From Gammaproteobacteria bacterium (lineage in GTDB: Bacteria > Pseudomonadota > Gammaproteobacteria > Arenicellales > Poriferihabitantaceae), in assembly GCA_009842505.1 (NCBI GenBank), contig VYFG01000071.1:1-52636 (forward strand): DNA of 52,636 nucleotides, written 5' to 3'. The position numbers were made by a program, and so were the translations under genes. Below the pieces are notes generated by a model. It worked only from the letters and a program-made list of their open reading frames with translations, did no database searches and was not told the origin of the DNA. Positions 1 to 7,542 of the stretch are shown in pieces (the stretch's first letter is position 1; every line of letters starts with the position of its first letter).

Positions 1-38
1 ATATACAACTTGCCCTGATTAGTTTAATATCTTTTCAA

Positions 39-53
39 CAAAGTAATCCTTTG
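39..53. promoter_or_regulatory. Inverted repeat upstream of the ArsR-type regulator
   Basis: CAAAG-N5-CTTTG is a perfect 5-bp dyad lying in an AT-rich upstream stretch (1-119). It is nested inside an imperfect outer dyad: TATCTT at 28-33 pairs with AAGATA at 54-59. AT-rich dyads of this sort are usual operators for ArsR-family repressors, so autoregulation by the adjacent gene is a reasonable inference. No -35/-10 pair could be assigned with confidence. Confidence 0.35.
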
Positions 54-119
54 AAGATAGGATAAATATCCCTTATAGTATATTCACTACAGCCGGTTGC
101 CAAGTACCTGCATCCGGCC

Positions 120-557
120 ATGCCAGAAAATATGACCGTTCAGCCCGCCGACAGTGCCACCACAACACTCATGACAACCCGAGCAGAACCCGTTGCCGGC
201 GAGACTGCACAGCCGATCGGCAAACCCAGCCTGACGGTGATGCGCCAGGCAGCCTGCGCCGCATCGGAACTCCTGAAAAACCTGGCCAACGATCACCGGC
301 TCATGATCCTCTGCATGCTGGCGGAGCGCGAGATGTCCGTCTCGGAAATCAGCCAGCACATCGACCTCGGCCAGTCCCCGCTGTCCCAGCACCTGGCCCG
401 GCTGCGCGCGGACGGTCTCGTCAAGACCCGCAAGGTGGCCCAGCACGTGTTCTATTCGCTGGACAGCGAGGAGGCCAAGGCGGTGATCCAGACCCTGTAC
501 GGTCTCTATTGCAGCCCGGGAAAGGGGAACCATTCGCCACCCGCCCGGGGCGACTAG
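120..557 (+). CDS. ArsR-family repressor, BigR/SqrR/YgaV-like persulfide sensor
   Basis: This 145-residue winged-helix protein has its recognition region around SEISQHIDLGQSPLSQHLAR (residues 76-95) and a beta wing near 100-113. Cysteines occur at 46, 65 and 131. C65 (in RLMILCML) and C131 (in LYGLYCS) are 66 residues apart. That is the same spacing as the redox pair of SqrR (C41/C107), BigR (C42/C108) and YgaV, which form a di- or polysulfide bridge and release DNA when persulfides rise. A role as a reactive-sulfur-responsive repressor of sulfur oxidation genes fits the neighbour soxB. The stop codon shares the tetramer CTAG with the convergent soxB stop. The N-terminal 40 residues look disordered, and the true start could be a later ATG (132, 171 or 240) because no clear ribosome binding site decides it. 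Confidence 0.8.
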   Translation: MPENMTVQPADSATTTLMTTRAEPVAGETAQPIGKPSLTVMRQAACAASELLKNLANDHRLMILCMLAEREMSVSEISQHIDLGQSPLSQHLARLRADGLVKTRKVAQHVFYSLDSEEAKAVIQTLYGLYCSPGKGNHSPPARGD

Positions 558-2467
558 ACGACTTTGCCTTCGTAATCCGCCAGGCCGGGGTTGTCCCCCA
601 CTCCGATCAGCGTGGGGTGATTCATCTTGGCGATAACGATCCGGTTGTCCTGGCCCCGCTGGCTCAGCAGGTAATCCCGCACGATGTCCCAGATCAGGCG
701 GCCGTCCGGATGGGGCCCAACCACCGCCCAGCCGGCGACACGGTAGGTTTTGTCCGGCTCGATGGCCTCCCCGGAATCCAGCCTGGCGTCGGTGATCCGC
801 TCCAGCAGCGGTTTGGACGGATCGATGGTGTAGTCCATGCCCCCGACCCGCACCATGTCGCCGCCTGACTGCAGGTAGGGGTCCGGATCGAACAGGTTGT
901 CGGCCACTCCCTCGAGAATCTCCATCAGGGTCTTGCCGGTCATCTCCTGGAGATAGGTCTCTCCGTAGGTCATGCTGGTCTGTGTCATCACGTCTTCCAT
1001 GGTGATCCAGTCCCCGGGCAGCACGCTGGTACCCCACCGGAACCCGGGAGACAGGGTGACCTGGGCATCGTACTCGTGCTTGAGCGCATCACAGATCAGC
1101 TGGTCCCAGGTCCCCATGAAGTTACCCCGGCGGTACAGTGCGCGGTCGGCGATGGCGAGCTTCTCCCGCAGAATCTCCTCGTAGGTCTTGCCGATGCGGT
1201 CGGGATGGGCCTGGTGATCCGGCGACCGGGATTCCATCACGTTCCCGTCATAGACCGTGCTGCGCAAATCCCGGATGAACGCCGCCATTTCGGGATCCGG
1301 AGCCAGCAGGTTCTCGAATACCGGCATCATGTGATACCGCATGCCGTTGACGCCCCCCTCCCCGATGTCCAGGTCCATCACACCGACGAACTTGCCGTTC
1401 GAGCCCGCGTTGGTGACCATACAAAGGCCGCCGTCCGGGCGGGTCACCTCCACCGGGGCCGGGATACCGTCATGGGTATGTCCGCCGAAGATGGCATCGA
1501 TGCCGGGTACCCGGCCAGCCATCTTGATGTCAACGTCCATTCCGTTGTGGGACAGCACGATGATGGCATCGGGGCTCTCGTCCGACTGAATGGTTTCCAC
1601 CAGCGAGATCATGTCCTCCTCGCGAATGCCGAACGACCAGTCCGGGATGAATCCCTGGGGGTTGGCATTGGCGGTGCGCGGAAACGCCTGCCCGATGACG
1701 GCCAGCCGGCGTCCGCCGATCTCCCACATGGTGTAGGGCTTGAACGCCATGCCCGCATCCTCGTCGTACAGGCCGAGTCCGCCGAACTTCTCCACCATCT
1801 CGAAATAGGCGTCCTCGAACAGGCTGGTTTCCTTGACCCGCACGTTCTGGCAGATGAACTCGCCGTTGAACCGCTGCACGTTGGTCAGCAGTTCCTCCTC
1901 GTGATAGGTGAATTCCCAGTGGCCGGTCATGATGTCCACGCCGAGCATGTTGGAGGCGTCCACCATGTCCCGGCCCCGCGTCCAAAGCGACGTGCCCGAA
2001 CCCTGCCACAGGTCTCCGCCGTCCATGGTCAGGGTGTTCTCCGTACCGCCGGCCTGCTCCCTCAGCATGTCGAGCAGGGTCTTCAGGTGGGCGAATCCCC
2101 CCATGCGGCCAAACTCCCGAGCACCCCTCTCGAAATCGAGGTTGGTGTAGGCATATGCCTCGATGGAATTCTCGCTGATGCCGGTACTCTCAAGAAGCGC
2201 CCTCCCCACCAGGTGGGGCAGTTTCCCCTTGGCCGAGCCAACACCCAGGTTCACGTTGGGCTCACGGAAATAGACCGGCAGAAGCTGCGCATGAATGTCT
2301 GTCATGTGCAGGATCCGCGCATTGCCCTGCATGGGGAGGCTGTACAGGCCGTCAAGTCCCTCGGCCTCGGCGCGGGCGATGAATCTTTCCAGGGATTTCG
2401 GGACCAGGGAACCCGTGGCGGCAAAACCAAAGACCTTCAGCAGGGTACGGCGATTGAATTGGGACAT
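554..2467 (-). CDS. soxB: Thiosulfohydrolase SoxB, Tat-exported
   Basis: SoxB is the periplasmic dimanganese enzyme that hydrolyses sulfate off SoxY-bound thiosulfate. This 637-residue protein opens with a twin-arginine signal (NRRTLLK, R6-R7). It carries the metallophosphatase/5'-nucleotidase motifs of SoxB: TDIHA (56-60), MDGGDLWQG (148-156), GHWEF (182-186), a later SHNGMD and GGHTHDG. The WTRGRDMVDASNML stretch is typical of SoxB rather than ordinary 5'-nucleotidases. It is somewhat longer than the usual ~560-570 residues. A GGAGGAG ribosome binding site 7-8 nt upstream supports the ATG at 2467. No soxXYZA are in the window. In organisms with Dsr, the truncated Sox system normally forms sulfur globules that Dsr then oxidises. 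Its end abuts the persulfide-sensor regulator, and its promoter region is shared with tusA. Confidence 0.93.
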   Translation of the reverse strand: MSQFNRRTLLKVFGFAATGSLVPKSLERFIARAEAEGLDGLYSLPMQGNARILHMTDIHAQLLPVYFREPNVNLGVGSAKGKLPHLVGRALLESTGISENSIEAYAYTNLDFERGAREFGRMGGFAHLKTLLDMLREQAGGTENTLTMDGGDLWQGSGTSLWTRGRDMVDASNMLGVDIMTGHWEFTYHEEELLTNVQRFNGEFICQNVRVKETSLFEDAYFEMVEKFGGLGLYDEDAGMAFKPYTMWEIGGRRLAVIGQAFPRTANANPQGFIPDWSFGIREEDMISLVETIQSDESPDAIIVLSHNGMDVDIKMAGRVPGIDAIFGGHTHDGIPAPVEVTRPDGGLCMVTNAGSNGKFVGVMDLDIGEGGVNGMRYHMMPVFENLLAPDPEMAAFIRDLRSTVYDGNVMESRSPDHQAHPDRIGKTYEEILREKLAIADRALYRRGNFMGTWDQLICDALKHEYDAQVTLSPGFRWGTSVLPGDWITMEDVMTQTSMTYGETYLQEMTGKTLMEILEGVADNLFDPDPYLQSGGDMVRVGGMDYTIDPSKPLLERITDARLDSGEAIEPDKTYRVAGWAVVGPHPDGRLIWDIVRDYLLSQRGQDNRIVIAKMNHPTLIGVGDNPGLADYEGKVV

Positions 2468-2517
2468 GTCGATCTCTCCTCCAGCCTGCCGGGAACAAAC
2501 CGTCCAGCCAGGCGGGT

Positions 2518-2587
2518 TTTACTTATATTAGAAGTATGTTATATAGAATTTCCGTATATATTGCCATGTATAATTTGACTTTGGCAA
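2518..2587. promoter_or_regulatory. AT-rich soxB/tusA divergent control region with two dyads
   Basis: The 348-bp gap between soxB and tusA (2468-2815) contains a strikingly AT-rich core. TACTT-ATATTAG-AAGTA (2520-2536) is an inverted repeat with 5-bp arms. TTGCCA (2561-2566) and TGGCAA (2582-2587) form a second perfect dyad. The first overlaps the 11-mer TTTACTTATAT (2518-2528), which recurs upstream of prk. These are plausible operators or promoters for soxB and possibly for tusA, and the persulfide-sensor repressor at 120-557 is an obvious candidate ligand. The rest of the gap, 2590-2815, holds a short open frame without family resemblance that was not called. Confidence 0.4.
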
Positions 2588-2815
2588 GCTGCCGAATCGG
2601 ATTTCTGCTACATTTCCATCTTCCAAAGTGGGTATGATCAGGGGTGCATCATTATCCCCGGGGGATATCGCCCTGATCGGTCGAGTGGCAATAAAATTTC
2701 AGGTAGCTGCGGCAGACTCTGGCACGCATCCGTCTGCTGGAACGGGCGGGAAAGTTGAACGTACCCGGACTGCGGCATTCCTGTTCAATCATCAAGGAAA
2801 AAAGGTAAAACACCC

Positions 2816-3046
2816 ATGACGACTCCCGATCACGAACTCGACGCCCGCAATCTCAACTGCCCCCTGCCCATCCTGCGGGCCAAGAAGGCGCTCAACGGCA
2901 TGGAAGCGGGAACGGTTCTGAAAATCATGGCCACCGATCCGGGTTCGGTGAAGGATTTCGCGGCCTTCGCCAATCAGACCGGCAATGAACTGCTGGATTC
3001 CTCGGAGGTCGGCAGCGAGTTTCATTTCCTGCTCAGGAAAGCCTGA
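2816..3046 (+). CDS. tusA: TusA-family sulfurtransferase
   Basis: This is a 76-residue SirA/TusA-fold protein with the diagnostic CPxP motif (LNCPLPILRAKKAL, active C15). TusA proteins carry a persulfide on this cysteine and hand sulfur to acceptors. In Dsr-based oxidisers they feed DsrEFH and DsrC. The next gene is a YeeE/TsuA permease. The same TusA-like/YeeE pairing is known from E. coli tsuB/tsuA (yeeD/yeeE), where thiosulfate import is coupled to the carrier. The start follows a purine-rich AAGGAAAAAAGG stretch about 12 nt upstream. The protein is single-domain and complete. Confidence 0.9.
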   Translation: MTTPDHELDARNLNCPLPILRAKKALNGMEAGTVLKIMATDPGSVKDFAAFANQTGNELLDSSEVGSEFHFLLRKA

Positions 3047-3161
3047 CTTCCCCAAGGCCGTGAACCCGAGGTCTCATCGAATCCCGTTGCCACCGGGCGG
3101 CCTGCGGGACGGTGGCGGATTCCGCCCGGCCGCTTTTCCATGAGCGGGAGGTGACCGGGCA

Positions 3162-4286
3162 ATGGAGTTCGAGCATTACCAGCTGATTGCCCTGTACGGG
3201 TTCCTTGTGGCCATGGCTTTCGGCGCCATCGCGAACCGGACCCACTTCTGCACCATGGGAGCCATCAGCGACTGGATCAACATGGGTTCGCGCACCCGGT
3301 TCAGGGTATGGCTTCTGGCCATGGGGATTGCCATCATCGGCACCCAGTCGCTTTACCTGACCGGTCAGGTCGATCTGAGCGGTACGATCTACCACGGCAC
3401 CGCCTTCTCCTGGTTCGGCTACATGTTCGGGGGCTTCCTCTTCGGAATCGGCATGACCATCGGCTCGGGATGCGGACAAAGAACCCTGGTCCGGGTGGGA
3501 TCCGGGAATCTCAAGTCCCTGGTCCTCCTGCTCGTCCTTGCCGTGACTGCCTACATGACCCTGCGCGGACTGCTGGCCCTGGTGCGCCTCGAAATCACCG
3601 GGCCCACCACCATCGACCTGGCCGAACGGGGCTTCGCCAGCCAGGGATTCGATGAACTCATCGGCACCGCCACAGGGATCAGCAAGACAGTGATCGGCAT
3701 TGCCCTGACCGCCCTGGTGGGAGGCGGCATCGTGCTCTATGCCCTGCGTGACCGCAAGGTACGCACCGAGTTCGACAATCTGCTGGCAGGGGTCGGTGTG
3801 GGACTGGTGATCGTGGCCGCCTGGTTCATCACCGGCGTCCTCGGGTACGACGATTTCGAACCCACCCCGGTGGAGGGCGTCAGTTTCATCAACCCGGTGG
3901 GCAACACGCTCGCCTACCTGATGACCTATACGGGCTCCACCATCAGCTTCGGCATCGTACTGGTGCTCGGCACCATCGCAGGTTCGTTCCTCTACAGCCT
4001 GCTGACCGGAACCCTGCGTACGGAAGTCTTCCATGACCGGTCAGACCTGGTGAACCACCTGTACGGCGGGGTGCTGATGGGATTCGGCGGCGTGCTCTCC
4101 CTGGGCTGCACCATCGGCCAGGGGATCACCGGCATGTCCACCCTGGCACCAGGCTCGGTGCTGGCGCTCCTGTCCATCATCGCCGGCGGCGCGATGACCA
4201 TGAAGATGCAGTACTACCTGTACGACGGCATGGGCTGGTGGCATGCCGTCAAGTGCACGGCGTCCGACCTGCTGCCCTCGAAATAG
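3162..4286 (+). CDS. YeeE/YedE (TsuA-like) sulfur-compound permease
   Basis: This is a 374-residue polytopic inner-membrane protein of the YeeE/YedE family. In bacteria characterised so far the family imports thiosulfate or related sulfur species along a cysteine relay. The three family cysteine motifs are present: HFCTMGA (C30), GSGCGQRTLVR (C104) and LGCTIGQGITGMS (C316). These correspond to the three essential cysteines shown for TsuA. Hydrophobic segments are spread through the whole length, with a longer polar loop around 140-165. A strong GGGAGGTGA site 7 nt before the ATG fixes the start. It lies 115 nt downstream of tusA on the same strand, so co-transcription is likely. The substrate here is inferred, not shown; sulfite or polysulfide are alternatives. 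Confidence 0.85.
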   Translation: MEFEHYQLIALYGFLVAMAFGAIANRTHFCTMGAISDWINMGSRTRFRVWLLAMGIAIIGTQSLYLTGQVDLSGTIYHGTAFSWFGYMFGGFLFGIGMTIGSGCGQRTLVRVGSGNLKSLVLLLVLAVTAYMTLRGLLALVRLEITGPTTIDLAERGFASQGFDELIGTATGISKTVIGIALTALVGGGIVLYALRDRKVRTEFDNLLAGVGVGLVIVAAWFITGVLGYDDFEPTPVEGVSFINPVGNTLAYLMTYTGSTISFGIVLVLGTIAGSFLYSLLTGTLRTEVFHDRSDLVNHLYGGVLMGFGGVLSLGCTIGQGITGMSTLAPGSVLALLSIIAGGAMTMKMQYYLYDGMGWWHAVKCTASDLLPSK

Positions 4287-4293
4287 CCGCACC

Positions 4294-4310
4294 CGCCCCC
4301 CGAAGGGGCG
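4294..4310. terminator. Hairpin between convergent genes
   Basis: CGCCCC-CCGAA-GGGGCG forms a 6-bp all-GC stem with a 5-nt loop, exactly in the 24-nt gap between the yeeE-like stop and the Sel1-protein stop. There is no T-tract, so it may be a weak or factor-assisted bidirectional terminator. Confidence 0.35.
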
Positions 4311-4772
4311 TCAGGCCAACGTCATCTCCCCGTCGGTAAAGCCGGCCCGGCGATACCACTCCCGCGCCTTCTCGGCATCCTTCTCCACGCCGTTTCCACT
4401 CTCGTACATCATGCCAAGGGTGGCGCAGGAGCCCTCCATGCCCTGGTCAGCCGCGCGGGTGAACCATTCCACCGCCTTGGCGGCGTTCCGGCCCACGCAG
4501 TCCCCTTCCATGTACATGAACCCAAGACCGTGCTGCGCCAGGCCGAGTCCCTGGTTCGCCGCGGCGACCATCCATTTCATGGCCAGCAGCTCGTTGCGCA
4601 CGACCCCGAGCCCGTTCTGGTACATGATGGCCAGCCGGTACTGGGAATCGGCGTCCCCCCGCTCCGCGATGGGACCGAGCAGTGCCAGCGCCTGGGCGAA
4701 GTTCTTCGCTTCGAACGCGGCAATCCCGCTCGCGCGGTCCACGCTGTCCTTTTCAGAGTTCGGTCCGGACAT
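4311..4772 (-). CDS. Sel1-repeat protein
   Basis: This 153-residue soluble protein is built from Sel1-like (SLR) helical repeats. Three clear units end in LAIMYQNGLGV, LGFMYMEGDCV and LGMMYESGNGV, each followed by an A..W...AA segment. Such repeats are protein-interaction scaffolds and give no enzymatic role. There is no signal peptide. It lies downstream of the response regulator on the same strand with a 35-nt gap (4773-4807), so it could be the last gene of that operon. Its partner is unknown; a role in assembly or signalling with the two-component pair is only positional inference. Confidence 0.75.
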   Translation of the reverse strand: MSGPNSEKDSVDRASGIAAFEAKNFAQALALLGPIAERGDADSQYRLAIMYQNGLGVVRNELLAMKWMVAAANQGLGLAQHGLGFMYMEGDCVGRNAAKAVEWFTRAADQGMEGSCATLGMMYESGNGVEKDAEKAREWYRRAGFTDGEMTLA

Positions 4773-4807
4773 GATTCGGATTCGGCGGCAGCACCGGGGC
4801 AGGAAGG

Positions 4808-5458
4808 CTAGCGCTTGTTCGCAAACAGTCTCTCGTTGGCCGCCAGGACCGCCGCCTCCACCCGGGAATGCAGCCCGAGCTTCTTCAGGATGGATTTCAC
4901 ATGCAGCTTGACGGTGCCGTCGGAGATGCCCAGATGCCGGGCGATCACCTTGTTGCTCTGCCCCTCGGTGAGATGGCTGAGGATCTCCATTTCCCTGGGA
5001 GAAAGGCTGGAGAAAATGGACTTGTCCTCCTCTTCCAGGTCCTCGTCGCGGTTCTTGATGATCATCGCAAGTTTTCCCGCCAGTTCCGGTGCAACGACCA
5101 TCTCCCCCTGGATGACCTTGCGCAGTGCGAGTACGAGATCGTCGGGATCCATGTCCTTCATCAGATAGCCGCTGGCATCATGCCGCATGCACTCCTTGAG
5201 ATCCGCGGTATCGTCACTGGTGGTCAGGATCAGCACCGGGATTTCCTTGTTCAGTTCCCGCAACTGTTTCAGTGTCTGGATGCCCGTGACTTCCGGCATC
5301 CGCAGGTCCACCATGACAACGTCCGGCTGGATTGACATGGTCGCCTCCACGCCCTCGTTGCCGTTGGAACAGGATGTAACCTCAACGCCACGCCGCCTCA
5401 GCAACGTCTCAAGGCCCTCCCGGAACAGGGCGTGGTCATCAATCAGTACGACTTTCAT
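4808..5458 (-). CDS. NarL/FixJ-family response regulator
   Basis: This 216-residue protein has an N-terminal receiver domain (acidic D7/D8, phosphoacceptor D51 in VDLRMPE, switch T in LILTTSDD, K in YLMKDMD). Its C-terminal LuxR-type helix-turn-helix runs LSPREMEILSHLTEGQSN...VKLHVKSILKKLGL. The start at MKVVLIDD (5458) is preferred over an upstream ATG (5521). Receiver domains begin this way, and the chosen start sits 7 nt after the kinase stop, which suggests translational coupling. The partner is the NarX-like kinase just upstream. Being placed directly downstream of the dsr operon and on its strand, the pair may control sulfur oxidation genes. That is inference; the input signal cannot be read from the sequence. 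Confidence 0.9.
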   Translation of the reverse strand: MKVVLIDDHALFREGLETLLRRRGVEVTSCSNGNEGVEATMSIQPDVVMVDLRMPEVTGIQTLKQLRELNKEIPVLILTTSDDTADLKECMRHDASGYLMKDMDPDDLVLALRKVIQGEMVVAPELAGKLAMIIKNRDEDLEEEDKSIFSSLSPREMEILSHLTEGQSNKVIARHLGISDGTVKLHVKSILKKLGLHSRVEAAVLAANERLFANKR

Positions 5459-5465
5459 CTGCCTG

Positions 5466-7139
5466 TCATGCAGTCGCAGCCACCGGCCGCGGTTGTTCGG
5501 AGGCATCACCCGGGGCATCACGGGCGTCCGTATCCTGAGAGTACTCGAATTCCAGTATCACGCAGCTGCCCTCCCCCGGCTCGGACTCGAGGCGCAGCAT
5601 GGCGCCGAGATTCTCCGCGCGCTCCGCCATGATCTGCCGACCGATATGCTCGCCCGCCCCGCCGGCGGACAACGCGGATTCATCATATCCCACGCCGTCA
5701 TCCTCTACCACGACCCGGTGGCAGTTGCCGTGATGCCGCAGGAAAACCCTCACGGTATCCGCATCGGCGTGCTTCTTGATATTGTTCAGCGCCTCCTGAA
5801 CGATCCTGACCACGTCGTTCCGCATTTCCGCACTCAGGTGATCCTCGTCCCACTCGTTCTGGAAGAACACCAGCGCACCCGTGTCCGAGCGGAACTTGCG
5901 GATCAGTTTTTCCACCGACAGGACCACGCCGTGGGACTTCAGGGGGGCGCGGAACTGCGCAATCAGGGAACGCAGTTCATGATTGGCCTCCTCCACCTGG
6001 CGCTCGAGCTTCTCCAGCTCCTCCCAGGTCACACGTTCCTCGCCCTGGTGCAGGGTTTCGTCAAGCACCCGGACCTGGAACCGGAGGCTTGCCAGGGTCT
6101 GGGCCAGGGAATCGTGGAGTTCGTTGGCAAGACGGGCGCGTTCCTCCACCAGCATCAGCTTGCCGGATTCCTGGTCGAGGCGCGACTGCTCCAGGGCCAC
6201 GCCCAGGTGCTGGCCGATTCCGGCAAGCAGTTCCCGGGTTTCGTCGTTGAATTCGGCATCGGAACGGATGAACAGCTGGTAACTGCCGAGAATGGAACCA
6301 CGGTACTGGAGCGGAACCGACACGATCTGGCGTACCGGGCCCCCTTCCGGTGCACCCGAATCCAGGGTCTCGGCAATGGTCTCCGAGCGGACCTCGATGG
6401 AGCCCCTGCCGAACAGGTTGTTCCGCCATACGAAGCGGATGGGCACATCCTGCTCCAGGAACCGGCTTTCACGATCAAGCCCGTAGCTGTCCCTGAGGCT
6501 CAGGCGGGAATTTTCCAGCACCCTGAGAACTGCCGCATCGGCGTCGAAAACATCGCCCAGCCTGCGCAGAAACCGGGAAAGGAGATCATCCACCTCGTAG
6601 GCCGTATTCACCGATGTGACTGCCTCGTAGAGCAGTTCCAGCGCCTGCGCCTTCCGCTTCAGGTTCTGCGTATGGGCATGCACCTGGGCCTCCAGGTCAT
6701 CATGCAGCGATTGCACCACATCCGCAACGCCGTTGATATCGCCGGCGAGTTCATTGAACTCCCCATTGTCGAGTCTCGGCATGCGCGCCGAAAGGTCGCC
6801 TTCCCGGACCCGGGAAACCCAGAACCGGATGTGGGACAGGGGATTGATCAGCGAACGCCTGACGAACAGGATCGACTTGACCACCAGAAAAAACATCACC
6901 ACGGGCGTGAGGAAAAAGCCCCATTCCAGCAGGCTCTGCCCGCCGGAACGGTAAAGGACAATTCCCTGCACGGCGATCATCACCAGCAGGAGTGCGCAGA
7001 CCACCAGAAGAGGCAGCATGATCTGGCGGCAGGTGAAGCCCTGCCCGGGGCGGTACCATCGCGACTCCGGCGTGATCAGGCAGCGAGGCTCCTCAGACGT
7101 AGCGCAGGATTCGGACTGATTGCTTTGCGGCTGGTCCAA
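5466..7139 (-). CDS. NarX-type sensor histidine kinase
   Basis: This is a 557-residue membrane sensor. Two transmembrane helices (about 41-62 and 74-93) are separated by only about a dozen residues, so there is essentially no periplasmic sensor domain. A HAMP-like linker (about 94-150) and a coiled region come next. A GAF-like domain (about 165-320) is followed by the HisKA_3 motif ELHDSLAQTL with H342. The C-terminal HATPase has NIKKHAD and DDGVGYD. Sensing is therefore probably cytoplasmic, through GAF. The first possible start is a TTG at 7139 without a good ribosome binding site, and the next ATG lies inside the first membrane helix, so the true start is uncertain. Its stop is 7 nt before the response regulator. 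It follows dsrR by 55 nt on the same strand and could be read through from dsr. Confidence 0.88.
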   Translation of the reverse strand: MDQPQSNQSESCATSEEPRCLITPESRWYRPGQGFTCRQIMLPLLVVCALLLVMIAVQGIVLYRSGGQSLLEWGFFLTPVVMFFLVVKSILFVRRSLINPLSHIRFWVSRVREGDLSARMPRLDNGEFNELAGDINGVADVVQSLHDDLEAQVHAHTQNLKRKAQALELLYEAVTSVNTAYEVDDLLSRFLRRLGDVFDADAAVLRVLENSRLSLRDSYGLDRESRFLEQDVPIRFVWRNNLFGRGSIEVRSETIAETLDSGAPEGGPVRQIVSVPLQYRGSILGSYQLFIRSDAEFNDETRELLAGIGQHLGVALEQSRLDQESGKLMLVEERARLANELHDSLAQTLASLRFQVRVLDETLHQGEERVTWEELEKLERQVEEANHELRSLIAQFRAPLKSHGVVLSVEKLIRKFRSDTGALVFFQNEWDEDHLSAEMRNDVVRIVQEALNNIKKHADADTVRVFLRHHGNCHRVVVEDDGVGYDESALSAGGAGEHIGRQIMAERAENLGAMLRLESEPGEGSCVILEFEYSQDTDARDAPGDASEQPRPVAATA

Positions 7140-7164
7140 GAATGGAATATTAGGAAAACCGGAA

Positions 7165-7186
7165 CTGCACTATAACGGTATTGCAG
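7165..7186. promoter_or_regulatory. Dyad between dsrR and the sensor kinase
   Basis: CTGCA-N12-TGCAG lies in the 55-nt gap upstream of the kinase, next to an AT-richer stretch containing TAATAT on the minus strand. It could be an operator or part of a separate promoter for the two-component genes. It could equally be chance, given the short arms. Confidence 0.25.
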
Positions 7187-7194
7187 GGGATTTT

Positions 7195-7542
7195 CTAGCG
7201 GCTCTCCCCGTCACCACCCTCCTCACTGCCCGGATCCGTCTGCCCGCCGTGGGCCGGGTCATTGGGATTCATGAAGATGAAGCGGTACTCCCCATCCTCC
7301 ATCTGCACGTAGTCGAGATCGGCGTTGCGCAACAGCTCGGTACTGGTGGGCCCCACCACGATATCGATGCCGTTGCTCCGGGCATGACTGTCATTGTGGT
7401 CCGAGTGATCGAATCCCATGGCGTAATCGAGGTTGCCGTCCGGCAGCCGCCTCGCCGCCACGCGCAGTGCCATGCCCTCGCTGTCGGATTCCTTCATCGA
7501 TTCCTTGATCTGCCTGGCGGCGTTTTCACTGATATTGATCAT
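7195..7542 (-). CDS. dsrR: DsrR, A-type-carrier-like protein without cysteines
   Basis: This 115-residue protein is of the IscA/HesB (A-type iron-sulfur carrier) fold but has no cysteine at all. That is exactly the peculiarity of DsrR, which in Allochromatium is needed for efficient production of Dsr proteins rather than for cluster delivery. The opening MINISENAARQIKESM and the central GIDIVVGPTSTELL match the A-type architecture. Its C-terminus (PAHGGQTDPGSEEGGDGE) is acidic and probably disordered. It is the terminal dsr gene and overlaps dsrN by 17 nt. No dsrS follows; the kinase gene takes that position. Confidence 0.85.
   Translation of the reverse strand: MINISENAARQIKESMKESDSEGMALRVAARRLPDGNLDYAMGFDHSDHNDSHARSNGIDIVVGPTSTELLRNADLDYVQMEDGEYRFIFMNPNDPAHGGQTDPGSEEGGDGESR

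Noticed and set aside
1076..2578. Long plus-strand open frame opposite soxB
   Set aside because: Antisense to SoxB, whose motifs are unambiguous.
2628..2819. 63-codon plus-strand frame upstream of tusA
   Set aside because: No ribosome binding site, no family resemblance, and it runs into the tusA start; likely untranslated leader.
5187..7175. Long plus-strand open frame opposite the sensor kinase
   Set aside because: Antisense to a clear histidine kinase; no domain or ribosome binding site.
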